Of a stretch of 64,000 bases of DNA, positions 46,391 to 55,145 are shown piece after piece (positions within the stretch are counted from its first letter, which is position 1; every line of letters begins with the position of its first letter). Made by a program: the position numbers and the translations under genes. This stretch comes from Ohtaekwangia sp035628875 (GTDB taxonomy: Bacteria > Bacteroidota > Bacteroidia > Cytophagales > Cyclobacteriaceae): contig DASPIZ010000055.1 of NCBI GenBank assembly GCA_035628875.1, positions 1 through 64,000 on the forward strand, read 5' to 3'. The notes under the pieces are model-generated. The model worked only from the letters and a program-made list of their open reading frames with translations. It searched no databases and was not told the DNA's origin.

Positions 46391-47281
46391 TTGCAGACTA
46401 TCGCGCTCAACTATAAATTAATTAAGAAGGTCAGAGATGAACGTTTTGATGAAGATCAGATTCATCAATACCATCTGCTGGTCAATATAGGTACGCGCGA
46501 TTTTCAACTTGCCGTAATTCATCCAGATGATAAGACAGTCCTCCTTATGGAGGACTTTGTTTTACCCAATATTACTTCCCACGAAGAGCTGCTTCAGCTT
46601 CTTGATCAACTTTTCGATTCACATGCAATACTAAAAGCAGGGTTTTGGAAAAAAATCAAGGTGGCTTTCAAAAACCAGAAATTCATCCAGGTACCGGAGG
46701 CGCTATACGCGCCAGAAGCGCAGGAAGAATACCTGAAGTTTAATGCACATATTGATCCCGAGCGGGAGATTTTTCTTTCGTCCTCAAATGATCTTGCAAA
46801 AGCAATTACCATCTTCGCGATCAATAAAGACCTGAAACAATGGATCGATGGTGTTTATCCTACAAATAAACCCTTGTACACCCATCAGTCTGCAGCATTA
46901 ATTGAAGGCGTTGTTCACATGTCAAGGCAGCGTAAAGACAATCCGTTGTACATTTATGTAGACCGGTTTAAGCTGCACATCATTGCATGCAGGGATCAAA
47001 AACTACTTTATTACAACCAGTTTGCCATCAAACAATTCTCTGATTACATCAAATACATTATGATGGTGATGAAGTCGCTGAATATGGATCAGCAAACCAG
47101 TGAAGTTGTATTATGGGGTTATATCGGAAAGAATTCACCGCATTATAATGAGTTCTATAAGTACATCAACAATGTTGGGTTCGGCAATCATCCTGCTCAT
47201 TTGAAATTCGGTTTCGCATTTGATGAAGTCCAGGACCATCACTTCTTCGACCTTTACAGCATCCACCTAATCGATTCGTGA
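46391..47281 (+). CDS. DUF3822 family protein
   Basis: A 296-residue protein of DUF3822, a Bacteroidota family with an actin/ASKHA-like look (VLLMEDFVLPN, YIYVDRFKLHIIACRDQKLLYYNQF, EVVLWGYIGKNS). Its genomic link to coaD is conserved and recurs here. The start is a TTG at 46391, 4 bp after the preceding stop. Function unknown. Confidence 0.8.
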   Translation: MQTIALNYKLIKKVRDERFDEDQIHQYHLLVNIGTRDFQLAVIHPDDKTVLLMEDFVLPNITSHEELLQLLDQLFDSHAILKAGFWKKIKVAFKNQKFIQVPEALYAPEAQEEYLKFNAHIDPEREIFLSSSNDLAKAITIFAINKDLKQWIDGVYPTNKPLYTHQSAALIEGVVHMSRQRKDNPLYIYVDRFKLHIIACRDQKLLYYNQFAIKQFSDYIKYIMMVMKSLNMDQQTSEVVLWGYIGKNSPHYNEFYKYINNVGFGNHPAHLKFGFAFDEVQDHHFFDLYSIHLIDS

Positions 47282-47291
47282 TTAGTTATCA

Positions 47292-47378
47292 ATGTCGTTA
47301 AATTATGCTTGTGTTTTTTATGGCTTCGTCTTGTCCTCTCCAAAGGAGAAAGTTTGTAGAGGCTTAATTCAACGACAT
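47292..47378. repeat. MITE-like element copy 3
   Basis: An 87-bp element with ATGTCGTTAAATTA at the left and its near-complement TTAATTCAACGACAT at the right, plus an internal CCTCTCCAAAGGAGA hairpin. It occupies most of the DUF3822-coaD gap. Confidence 0.8.
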
Positions 47379-47440
47379 CGGATTAAGTATTGGTATTTCT
47401 TAAGCTTTTCACGACATTTAATTTCTATTAATTTCTGGCT

Positions 47441-47899
47441 ATGGCTAAACGTATCGCCCTTTTTCCCGGCTCCTTTGATCCATTTACCAAAGGACATGAA
47501 GACATCGTATTGCGCGGCCTTCAACTGTTTGATGAAATCATTATCGCGATTGGATTTAACAGTCAGAAAAACACACGTTATTTTGATATTGCGCTGATGA
47601 TAGACCGTATCGAAAAAACATTTCAAAACTATCCTAACATCAAGGTGCTTACCTATTCAGAATTAACGGCGGGCCTGGCGCAAAGACACGGTGCTAAATT
47701 TTTACTTCGCGGTTTACGGAATACAACCGATTTTGAATACGAAAACAGCATATCACAAGTAAATCGGAAACTGTACAAAGAATTGGAATCGGTGTTCCTG
47801 ATCACGTCGCCGCAACTCACGTGGATCAGTTCTTCCATCATCCGGGAGGTACACAAGTACGATGGAGACGTTTCTGATTTTTTACCTTACAAACTTTAA
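47441..47899 (+). CDS. coaD: phosphopantetheine adenylyltransferase
   Basis: A 152-residue CoaD, the penultimate step of coenzyme A synthesis. The nucleotidyltransferase motif FPGSFDPFTKGHEDI (T/HxGH) opens the protein; RGLRNTTDFEYE and the terminal WISSSIIREVHKYDGDV are diagnostic. Follows DUF3822 after MITE-like copy 3. Confidence 0.95.
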   Translation: MAKRIALFPGSFDPFTKGHEDIVLRGLQLFDEIIIAIGFNSQKNTRYFDIALMIDRIEKTFQNYPNIKVLTYSELTAGLAQRHGAKFLLRGLRNTTDFEYENSISQVNRKLYKELESVFLITSPQLTWISSSIIREVHKYDGDVSDFLPYKL

Positions 47900-47912
47900 G
47901 TAGTCAGGCAGA

Positions 47913-48605
47913 TTAATTCCGGGCCGTCTTGGGTTCGGTAAGTGCATAAAATCGCTCGAAAACATAACTAATGGATTTATACGAATGCTCCAGGGCATGG
48001 TAAACCTCCTTACGGTTCATCCAACGGGTCTCTTCAATGTCTTCATCTGTTTGTGGTCGCATGCGTGAATCATCAATCAGATCCATGGCATACCAACGCG
48101 TCTTTTTGATCATGGCACGTTTGTTCATGGTGTATGTATGCCAGGTAGTACAGATTTTTTTTCCGAGTTTAACGTTCACATTGCACTCCTCCTCCACTTC
48201 ACGCAATGCGGTCTCTTTATATTTCTCCCCTTTTTCTTTTTTTCCTTTTGGAAGATCCCACTTTTTCATCCGGTAAATCATCAGTGATTTTTCCTTCTTC
48301 CGCACCAAACCACCAGCTGCTTTAATGACCTTGAATTTATTCAGCAGGAAACTTTTACTGTTTGCATAATCCAATACAGAAATAAAAACTGAAATCACGT
48401 TGGTCGGAACATGCGAATCAAGGCATGCCAATAAGATGTCGATTTCTTTTTCACCCGCATTTTTAATCCAAACATGATGAATAAGCTTCGCTTGCGTGAG
48501 GGGCTCAAGGGCGGTATCAACCATTTGGTTCACGCGACCTTCACCAGGGCTTTCGGTCTCTTTCAGAATCCGTACAGGGATATCATTGATAAAAATGATC
48601 ATCAT
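47913..48605 (-). CDS. NUDIX domain protein with N-terminal extension
   Basis: A 230-residue protein: about 90 residues of alpha/beta extension, then a NUDIX domain beginning KAAGGLVRKKE with the box GKKEKGEKYKETALREVEEECNV. The extension is not one I recognise. Such proteins sit next to pyrE in other Bacteroidota, as here (divergent). Start is one of two adjacent ATGs. Confidence 0.82.
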   Translation of the reverse strand: MMIIFINDIPVRILKETESPGEGRVNQMVDTALEPLTQAKLIHHVWIKNAGEKEIDILLACLDSHVPTNVISVFISVLDYANSKSFLLNKFKVIKAAGGLVRKKEKSLMIYRMKKWDLPKGKKEKGEKYKETALREVEEECNVNVKLGKKICTTWHTYTMNKRAMIKKTRWYAMDLIDDSRMRPQTDEDIEETRWMNRKEVYHALEHSYKSISYVFERFYALTEPKTARN

Positions 48606-48766
48606 TTTATTTTAAGGCAGTCGGAACCACGCTTGCAAAAGAATAAAATATTTAGTCGCAGGCAAGCAGTTTAAAAAAAAATTACCCTTATTTTATAATA
48701 AATGCCCTAAAAACGATTGAACACAAATATTCTTCAGAATAAATTTAAATCATAACTTTCGGCAGT

Positions 48767-49417
48767 ATGCCAATTTTAAAAGTACAAGAGGAAACCGCCG
48801 GCAAAATAGCCGCTATGCTTCTTCAAATTGAGGCGATTAAACTCAATACCGAAAAACATTTTACATGGGCTTCCGGATGGAAATCACCCATTTATTGCGA
48901 CAATCGTCTCTCGCTGTCCTATCCGGAGATTCGCGCTACGATCAAAGACGGGTTGGTTCAGGCTATACAACAAAATTTCTTCAGCGTTGAAGCGATTGCC
49001 GGCGTTGCCACAGCTGGCATCGCGCAGGGAGCCATCGTTGCCGACGAAATGAATTTGCCCTTTCTATACGTAAGACCAAAACCCAAGGACCATGGGATGG
49101 AAAATCTAATCGAAGGACGGATCGTTAAAAAACAGAAAGTTGTAGTCGTGGAAGACCTGGTTTCAACTGGTGGCAGTTCACTCAAAGCAGTTGCTGCATT
49201 ACGCGAGGCTGGCTTCGATGTGTTGGGTATGGTCTCCATCTTCAACTATGGGTTCGACATTGCAACCCGTAATTTTTACGAAGCGAATACTTCACTCATC
49301 AGCCTTAGTGATTACAGTCACTTGCTAATGTATGCATTGGAGCATCATTATGTTTCCGAAGAACAGTTGATTTCACTCAAAGCCTGGCGGGTAGATCCAA
49401 CCAATTGGAAACGTTAA
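48767..49417 (+). CDS. pyrE: orotate phosphoribosyltransferase
   Basis: A 216-residue PyrE, making orotidine 5'-phosphate from orotate and PRPP. The flexible-loop lysines lie in VRPKPKDHG and the PRPP-binding motif is VVVVEDLVSTGGSSLKA. FTWASGWKSPIYCDNR is the orotate-contacting N-terminal region. Divergent from the NUDIX gene; followed by the DAO oxidoreductase after 22 bp. Confidence 0.95.
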   Translation: MPILKVQEETAGKIAAMLLQIEAIKLNTEKHFTWASGWKSPIYCDNRLSLSYPEIRATIKDGLVQAIQQNFFSVEAIAGVATAGIAQGAIVADEMNLPFLYVRPKPKDHGMENLIEGRIVKKQKVVVVEDLVSTGGSSLKAVAALREAGFDVLGMVSIFNYGFDIATRNFYEANTSLISLSDYSHLLMYALEHHYVSEEQLISLKAWRVDPTNWKR

Positions 49418-49439
49418 CGCAATCCGGCTTTGCCAATCG

Positions 49440-50636
49440 ATGACGCTAAACCTCAATACATTTTCGCCTGCTGCGCAAAACGATAGGCCGCCGAAGGATT
49501 TTCCTCAATTTATTCCCCGCCAATCTATTACGGTGATTGGCGCTGGCGCATTTGGTGGCTGGACGGCCTTGCATTTCCTCCGGAAAGGTTTTGAAGTTAC
49601 TATGGTAGATGCTTGGGGCGCCGGTAACGCGCGATCGAGTTCAGGCGACGAAACACGTGTGATAAGATCGACCTATGGTGCAAATGAATTCTATTTTAAT
49701 CTCAATGTTCGATCGTTACACCTATGGAAGGAAAACGAATTGCGGTTTAACCGAAAACTATTTTACAATACCGGCGTACTTTGGTTATGTCACGAAGAAC
49801 ATACAGCACTTGTGGATGATTCGATTCCCTACGCGAACGCAGCGAAAATGGAATATGAATACTTAACAACGGATCAAGTAAACAAGCGTTTTTCCATTCT
49901 GAATACATCAGACCTCCATCACGGTTACTTCGATCCTTTCGGAGGATATCTGAAAGCAAGGGAAGCATGCGTGGCCGTATGTGAAGCATTCCAACTGGAA
50001 GGGGGAACTTACTTACAAGCTTCCGTCAAACCGGGTAATATACGATCCGGTTCAATGGACCCGCTGACTTTATCCACTGGTGAAACTTTGAAATCCGATT
50101 TTTACATTTTCGCCTGTGGGTCGTGGTTGGGCAAACTATTCCCGGATATCCTTGGTAATTACATCACCTGTACAAAGCAGGAAGTTTATTATTTCGGTGT
50201 TCCGGAAAACCAATCCCTGTTGTATGATCACTTTCCTGTATGGGTTGACGCAGATGGTAAGGATTTTTATTACGGCATCGCCAACAACACTTCACGTGGC
50301 TTTAAAGTTGGTGTCGATAAACGAGGTGTATCATTCGATCCAACCGGAGACGAAAGAATACTTGATGAAGATGTCTTAAAAGAAGCGCGTACATTTTTAG
50401 AACATCGCTTCCCCGGACTTCAAGATGCACCCTTACTGGAGAGCCGCGTGTGCCCATACGAAAACTCACCCACTGGAAATTTCCTTTTTGATATTCATCC
50501 CGATGCTGACAACGTGTTTTTCTTAGGCGGTGGTTCCGGACATGGATTTAAACACGGTCCGGCGCTGGGCGAATTGGTAAGCAATGTTCTCACCGGCGTA
50601 TCATCCGCTCCATCGATCTTCATGATCAACGATTAA
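49440..50636 (+). CDS. FAD-dependent oxidoreductase, DAO / sarcosine-oxidase-like
   Basis: A 398-residue D-amino-acid-oxidase-fold flavoenzyme. The Rossmann site ITVIGAGAFGGWTALHFLRKG with the acidic VDAWGAG follows at about 30-60, then RSSSGDETRVIR, characteristic of monomeric sarcosine/N-methyltryptophan oxidases. The C-terminal GGGSGHGFKHGPALGELVSN is the second FAD-binding signature. A Cys for covalent flavin may be the one in RVCPYENSPTGNF. Substrate probably a secondary amine; not resolved. Confidence 0.85.
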   Translation: MTLNLNTFSPAAQNDRPPKDFPQFIPRQSITVIGAGAFGGWTALHFLRKGFEVTMVDAWGAGNARSSSGDETRVIRSTYGANEFYFNLNVRSLHLWKENELRFNRKLFYNTGVLWLCHEEHTALVDDSIPYANAAKMEYEYLTTDQVNKRFSILNTSDLHHGYFDPFGGYLKAREACVAVCEAFQLEGGTYLQASVKPGNIRSGSMDPLTLSTGETLKSDFYIFACGSWLGKLFPDILGNYITCTKQEVYYFGVPENQSLLYDHFPVWVDADGKDFYYGIANNTSRGFKVGVDKRGVSFDPTGDERILDEDVLKEARTFLEHRFPGLQDAPLLESRVCPYENSPTGNFLFDIHPDADNVFFLGGGSGHGFKHGPALGELVSNVLTGVSSAPSIFMIND

Positions 50637-50734
50637 GCCGAACTCACAACCCATAGGGTATGGGTAAAATAGTATACAGCCGCGACCAGTAAATCAGGCA
50701 TTGTTTTTTGCACGTTAGAATACAAAGAGAATCT

Positions 50735-50956
50735 ATGGCAAAGTATTCTAAAAAAGCGAGTGCTACGGTGGAACGTGCGATGAAGAAAAGAAAAGCAGGT
50801 ACGTTACGTAGTGGCAGCGGCCAGAAAGTTAAAGACCCAAAGCAGGCCATTGCAATCGGCCTTAGTGAAGCACGTAAGAAAGGGGCTAAAGTGCCACCAA
50901 AAAAGAAACGCACATCCAAATCACGCCCTGCCGCAAAGCGGAAAAGCAAATCTTAA
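50735..50956 (+). CDS. DUF6496-type small basic protein
   Basis: A 73-residue, very basic protein: AKYSKKASATVERAMKKRK, then SGSGQKVKDPKQAIAIGLSEARKKG, ending in a Lys/Arg/Ser tail of histone-H1 type. This pattern is DUF6496. A TTG frame at 50708 is less likely than the ATG at 50735. Function unknown; DNA binding is plausible from charge. Followed by another hydrophilic protein after 33 bp. Confidence 0.8.
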   Translation: MAKYSKKASATVERAMKKRKAGTLRSGSGQKVKDPKQAIAIGLSEARKKGAKVPPKKKRTSKSRPAAKRKSKS

Positions 50957-50989
50957 ATTGATTTTACAACCGAATTAAAAACCGAGACG

Positions 50990-51298
50990 ATGAGCGAAAA
51001 TACATCCAAACAGGATCCTATCGGCAGAGGTGATAAACCTTCGGGCCGGCAAGCCGCAGACGAATCCCAACATACGGGCCATGGTGAACAAGCACCATCA
51101 ACCTTACACCAGGGACAAGGGCCGGATTTTCAAACCCAGGATCAAACTATTCGTCAAAAGAACAGGGGTGCAAAAAACCTGGAAGAACCGAATGAACCGG
51201 AAAAGAATCCGGAAGAATTGCCAACGCGCGAGCCGGGAAAAAAACCCTATATCGGAGACAATCCTGACGAGATAAAAAAGAAAGGTCCAAAATTATAA
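50990..51298 (+). CDS. disordered hydrophilic protein
   Basis: A 102-residue protein almost free of hydrophobic residues, rich in Gln, Gly, Pro, Glu, Lys and Asn. It looks intrinsically disordered, like stress hydrophilins. Proximity to the DUF6496 gene suggests one stress-type operon, by inference. No domain recognised. A 13-bp stem terminator follows. Confidence 0.65.
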   Translation: MSENTSKQDPIGRGDKPSGRQAADESQHTGHGEQAPSTLHQGQGPDFQTQDQTIRQKNRGAKNLEEPNEPEKNPEELPTREPGKKPYIGDNPDEIKKKGPKL

Positions 51299-51319
51299 CA
51301 CTACGTTGTGGAGTAAAGT

Positions 51320-51350
51320 AAAAAGCCATACTGATGAAGTATGGCTTTTT
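51320..51350. terminator. bidirectional Rho-independent terminator
   Basis: Perfect 13-bp stem AAAAAGCCATACT (51320-51332) with AGTATGGCTTTTT (51338-51350), 5-nt loop, T-runs both ways. It ends the hydrophilic-protein transcript and the siroheme operon running from the other side. Confidence 0.92.
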
Positions 51351-51373
51351 CGATTGTGTAAACGTAGGAAAAA

Positions 51374-51982
51374 CTAGTTTTTACTAATCTCATGTTCTGG
51401 AGTTTCTAATAACCATGACGCGGTTATGTCATTCAGTACTTTTACCTTTTGATTAAAGTCGCCCTTAATACGATCACGAATCTTTTGCATGTTGTCCAGC
51501 AGATCGTTGGTATCTTCGGGAAGTGCTTCCTCCAGATATTCACGGATGCGTTTCGAAATCGTAGGCGATTTTCCATTTGTAGATACGCCGATCTTCAGGT
51601 TTCCCTTCGTAACAACCGAACCTAAATAGAAATCGCAAAGATCCGGTGTATCAGCAACATTGATGAGGATTCGTCGTGAGCGTGCGAAATTCCGGATACT
51701 TTCATGGAGCTGCCGGTTATCTGTGGCCAACAAGACAAGATCTTTATCCCATAAGTCCCACAATTTAAAATTACGTTCCATGAGTTTAACCTGTGGATAC
51801 TTTTTAACGAGCTCGTGAATGCTATCTTGAATGTGACGTGCCACCAGGGTAATATTGGCAGCAGGACTGTTCTTTAATACGGCAGTTAATTTCTCAAGAC
51901 CAACATGTCCTCCTCCAACGATCAGTGTTTGTAATGATTCGAGTTTAAGGAAAACCGGAAAAAGATTATTTCGCTCAACCAT
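51374..51982 (-). CDS. siroheme synthase, precorrin-2 dehydrogenase / ferrochelatase part
   Basis: A 202-residue CysG-N/Met8-type enzyme converting precorrin-2 to sirohydrochlorin and inserting iron, giving siroheme. NAD-binding opens with LFPVFLKLESLQTLIVGGGHVGLEKL; LLATDNRQLHESI, ILINVADTPDLCDFYLGSVV (catalytic Asp) and VSTNGKSPTISKRIREYLEEALP are typical. Last gene of the sulfite-reductase operon: it supplies the cofactor of the enzyme encoded first. Confidence 0.92.
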   Translation of the reverse strand: MVERNNLFPVFLKLESLQTLIVGGGHVGLEKLTAVLKNSPAANITLVARHIQDSIHELVKKYPQVKLMERNFKLWDLWDKDLVLLATDNRQLHESIRNFARSRRILINVADTPDLCDFYLGSVVTKGNLKIGVSTNGKSPTISKRIREYLEEALPEDTNDLLDNMQKIRDRIKGDFNQKVKVLNDITASWLLETPEHEISKN

Positions 51983-52044
51983 AATTTAAACGTTTATAGC
52001 TCCCTATTCATTTATAATGCTCCACAAAAGCCAGTGAATCACAG

Positions 52045-52833
52045 TTATTCGTAGTTCTTTAATGTTTCACTACTGAGCATCTTTTCTACTTCTTTTGAAT
52101 AACGTACAACCTCACCAACAATAATGATGGCTGGTGATCCGGCGTCTTGTACCAATGATAAGGCAGTGATCGTTGAAACTGTTCCGACGATGTTCTTTTG
52201 ATCGGTCAAGGTTCCGTTTTGAATTACCGCTACAGGCGTGTCCCCTTTTCCATAAGCCTTAAACTGCTCCATGATCCTATCGATGCGACGCATGCCCATC
52301 AGGATCACTACCGTTGCGTTAGATTGTGCAGCCAAAGCAATATCTGAACTGATCTCACCTGTTTTCGTGGTACCCGTAACCACCCAGAAGCTTTCGCTTA
52401 TACCACGCGCGGTTACTGGTATTTGCAACGTAGCCGGTACTGCAATTGCACTACTGATTCCCGGAACAACCTCAGTTTCGATTCCATGCGCATGTGCGAA
52501 ATTCAGCTCTTCAGATCCACGTCCAAAAACAAAAGGATCTCCTCCTTTCAGACGAACCACATGACCATAAAGATATGCCATCTCTACAATGAGGTCATTA
52601 ATTTCCTCCTGGCTAAATGAATGCGCATTGGCACGCTTTCCCACAGACAACGTTGGAATACCTTCCGGGATGAAATTCAGTATCTCCTGGGAGACCAATG
52701 CATCAAACAAAACAATATCAGCTTCCTTCAACACGCGGATGGCTTTAAGCGTAATCAATTCCGGATCGCCTGGTCCCGCTCCTACTAAAGTTAAGCGCGG
52801 TTTTTTGCTGTAAGTAAAAACCGTTGTGATCAT
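52045..52833 (-). CDS. cobA: uroporphyrinogen-III C-methyltransferase
   Basis: A 262-residue SUMT that methylates uroporphyrinogen III twice to precorrin-2. SAM-binding motifs: LVGAGPGDPELITLKA, VGKRANAHSFSQEEIN, RLKGGDPFVFGRGSEE and PGISSAIAVPA. It overlaps the sulfite reductase by 4 bp and is followed by the siroheme synthase after 62 bp, giving uroporphyrinogen to siroheme in one operon. Confidence 0.95.
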   Translation of the reverse strand: MITTVFTYSKKPRLTLVGAGPGDPELITLKAIRVLKEADIVLFDALVSQEILNFIPEGIPTLSVGKRANAHSFSQEEINDLIVEMAYLYGHVVRLKGGDPFVFGRGSEELNFAHAHGIETEVVPGISSAIAVPATLQIPVTARGISESFWVVTGTTKTGEISSDIALAAQSNATVVILMGMRRIDRIMEQFKAYGKGDTPVAVIQNGTLTDQKNIVGTVSTITALSLVQDAGSPAIIIVGEVVRYSKEVEKMLSSETLKNYE

Positions 52834-54938
52834 TTGGTTACGGTTTCTTTTTCATTCCTGAAGACCACTACATCGGCGATAAATTTTTTAGCATCCTCCA
52901 GGTAAGAGATTGCGAATTCTTCTGTTGGCTCGTTTTTGTTAATCCGCAATACGAATTCAACAAAATCAGGTGCGAATGTAAAGAGTCCGGTATCTACAAA
53001 CTCTTTCTGGAAGTCGTTCATCACCTGAATCTGTGTGCTTGATCTTTTATCGCGCGTTAACAACAATGCTTTCGCGGTATTGATGAGAGAACTGTAACTA
53101 TGATAGATTGAATCAGCATATTGTTTTTCCCGTATGGTTTCTATCGCAAATTCAATTTTCTCTTCAGAGTCAGCCAGTAAAGTAGACACGAGGTCGATCA
53201 TTACACCAGCACATTCACCGACAGAAGTGTGAAGTATAAAATTTTTATCACCACCCCAGTCAATGTAATCAGTCGGAACCACACTGGTAAGGTCGCCCAA
53301 TGGTTTTAGCAATGTGTAAAAGTAATTACGACCGAGGCGTTTGAAATAATCATGATAGTATTCACCATCCAGGGAATTGGCTTCGTAATCATTTAAAAGT
53401 ATGCGCAGTGCATCAGGTCCACGTTTACTTGGGATCTTAATGATCTTGTCGGAGATGATAGCCTCTCCGTTACCCAACTTACCGCCACCGAGTAAAACGA
53501 TCAAAGCAGGTAGTACCTTGCCTTGCTTATCTTTTATGGTACTTCCGTGTAATCCAATTCCTGCTAACCCGTGTTGACCACAAGAGTTCGGACAACCACT
53601 GATCTTAATTTTTATATCCACATTAAAAATGAGATCAGGATATTCTTCGCGAATTACTTTTTCCAATGCGACTGAGACATTTGTGCTGTCCGAGATCGCC
53701 AGATTACATGATTCTGTACCAGGGCATGCTGTGATATCTGCCACACTGTCGAAGCCAGGTTCTGCTAAGCCCAGGTTATCCAAGGCAACATACAAAGGTT
53801 TCAATGCTTCAGGACGAACAAACCGTATCAGATATCCCTGGTTTATCGTTACCCGCATTTCGTTGGAAGCATATGTATCTACAACATCAGCGAATTTTCT
53901 GGCTAAAGCAGAAGACATATTTCCCAACAATAACTTGACGTAAACGCCGAAGAAACCTTCCTGCTTTTGTGTAATGACATTGGTTCTTCTCCACCGTTCA
54001 AATTTCGTCAGGTCTTTAATTTCAACATCTGCAACAGGGACTTTATCCGGAATTATAGCCGGAGGAAGAATATCTAAATTGATCGGGTATACTTTGTGCT
54101 TTATGGCTTTCCATTCTTCGCGAACCAGCTCCATGGTTTTTTCGAGTCCGATGTCAGTGATCAAAAACTTAAAGCGTGCTTTCATCCTACGGTTTCGTTC
54201 GCCATAACGATCGAAGACGCGCAGGACAGCTTCGGTCAAAGGAATCACCTGATCTTCCGGAAGGAAATCGTAAGCCTTTAACGACAACGTCGGATTTGCA
54301 CCAAGCCCGCCGCCGATCATCACTTTAAAACCACGTTTACCATCCACGATTTTAGGAATGAAACCAAGATCATGAATAAAAGAAAATGCTGTGTCGTCAT
54401 CACTGGAAGAAAACGAAATCTTGAATTTTCTTCCCATCTCCTGGTTAACCGGATTACGAAGTAAATATTGAAACGTCTCGTACGCGTAAGGTGAAATATC
54501 AAATGGTTCTTTCGGATCAATACCTGCCAAATCAGACGCAGTTACGTTACGAACCGTATTACCACATGCTTCACGAATGGTAATATCGTCCTGCTGAAGT
54601 TTGGTCCAAAGTTCCGGTGTACGGTCAAGACTTACAAAGTGTATCTGGATATCCTGTCTGGTGGTAGCATGAAGATTACTACTTGCATATTCATCAGAAA
54701 TGTCTGCAATCCTGCGAATCTGTCTTGTGGTAACCCGTCCAAGTGGCAATTTGATCCGCACCATCTGCACACCTGGCTGGCGTTGGCCATAAATCCCGCG
54801 CACCAGACGCAGGCTTCTGAATTTATCGTCATCGATTTTTCCATCGCGAAACAGCCTGATCTGTTTTTCAAGATTAATAATATCGCGGGATACAACCGGG
54901 TTGTTCAAATCTTCAAGTTCTGAGCGAAAGCTTTCCAT
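52830..54938 (-). CDS. sulfite/nitrite reductase with C-terminal HEPN-like extension
   Basis: A 702-residue siroheme [4Fe-4S] reductase. The duplicated ferredoxin-like half-domains are present, and the cluster/siroheme ligands are Cys405, Cys411 (ACPGTESC), Cys449 and Cys453 (GCPNSC). Basic residues for anion binding lie in NLHATTRQDIQIHF. From about residue 567 an extra helical domain of about 135 residues follows, of HEPN appearance (YADSIYHSYSSLINTAKALLLT), absent from classical enzymes. Neighbouring siroheme genes and a Cys-rich leader argue for assimilatory sulfite rather than nitrite reduction. First structural gene of the operon, 39 bp after an attenuator-like hairpin. Confidence 0.88.
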   Translation of the reverse strand: MESFRSELEDLNNPVVSRDIINLEKQIRLFRDGKIDDDKFRSLRLVRGIYGQRQPGVQMVRIKLPLGRVTTRQIRRIADISDEYASSNLHATTRQDIQIHFVSLDRTPELWTKLQQDDITIREACGNTVRNVTASDLAGIDPKEPFDISPYAYETFQYLLRNPVNQEMGRKFKISFSSSDDDTAFSFIHDLGFIPKIVDGKRGFKVMIGGGLGANPTLSLKAYDFLPEDQVIPLTEAVLRVFDRYGERNRRMKARFKFLITDIGLEKTMELVREEWKAIKHKVYPINLDILPPAIIPDKVPVADVEIKDLTKFERWRRTNVITQKQEGFFGVYVKLLLGNMSSALARKFADVVDTYASNEMRVTINQGYLIRFVRPEALKPLYVALDNLGLAEPGFDSVADITACPGTESCNLAISDSTNVSVALEKVIREEYPDLIFNVDIKIKISGCPNSCGQHGLAGIGLHGSTIKDKQGKVLPALIVLLGGGKLGNGEAIISDKIIKIPSKRGPDALRILLNDYEANSLDGEYYHDYFKRLGRNYFYTLLKPLGDLTSVVPTDYIDWGGDKNFILHTSVGECAGVMIDLVSTLLADSEEKIEFAIETIREKQYADSIYHSYSSLINTAKALLLTRDKRSSTQIQVMNDFQKEFVDTGLFTFAPDFVEFVLRINKNEPTEEFAISYLEDAKKFIADVVVFRNEKETVTK

Positions 54939-54977
54939 AGCTAAGGGCTGTTAGTTCGGTTTTAGTTATAAATAAAA

Positions 54978-55005
54978 GAGCCTTTCCCGTTGTCAGGAAA
55001 GGCTC
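54978..55005 (-). terminator. attenuator-like terminator before the sulfite reductase
   Basis: A perfect 10-bp stem, GAGCCTTTCC with GGAAAGGCTC, and an 8-nt loop, followed on the minus strand by TTTTATTTAT. It lies between a short Cys-rich ORF (stop 20 nt before the stem) and the reductase start (39 nt after), so it would stop transcription of the operon unless prevented from forming. Confidence 0.85.
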
Positions 55006-55025
55006 GTTGTATTTGTTTTTTTCTA

Positions 55026-55136
55026 TTAGTTAGAACAATGCAACGTTCCATATTCCTTCACCAGGCATATTTGTTTACAGCAACACTTATTGATCGCATT
55101 TAATTTCTCGCCGATATAGGAAGACATTCTTTTCAT
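55026..55136 (-). CDS. 36-residue cysteine-rich leader peptide
   Basis: An ATG-started ORF of 36 codons ending in TAA at 55026-55028. It begins MKRMSSYIGEK and carries Cys at 18, 19, 20, 24 and 34, including three consecutive Cys codons (TGT TGC TGT). The ATG lies 9 nt after a -7-like box, so it would be translated almost from the 5' end of the transcript. A terminator stem starts 20 nt past its stop. The downstream operon makes sulfide for cysteine synthesis. The simplest reading is a leader whose ribosome stalls on Cys codons when Cys-tRNA is scarce and lets transcription through. A functional Cys-rich metal-binding micropeptide is the alternative. Confidence 0.75.
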   Translation of the reverse strand: MKRMSSYIGEKLNAINKCCCKQICLVKEYGTLHCSN

Positions 55137-55145
55137 ATAGTACAG

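Noticed and set aside
47292..47597. Open frame of 101 residues overlapping MITE-like copy 3 and coaD
   Set aside because: Overlaps coaD in another frame and is built partly from the repeat; coaD is clearly real.
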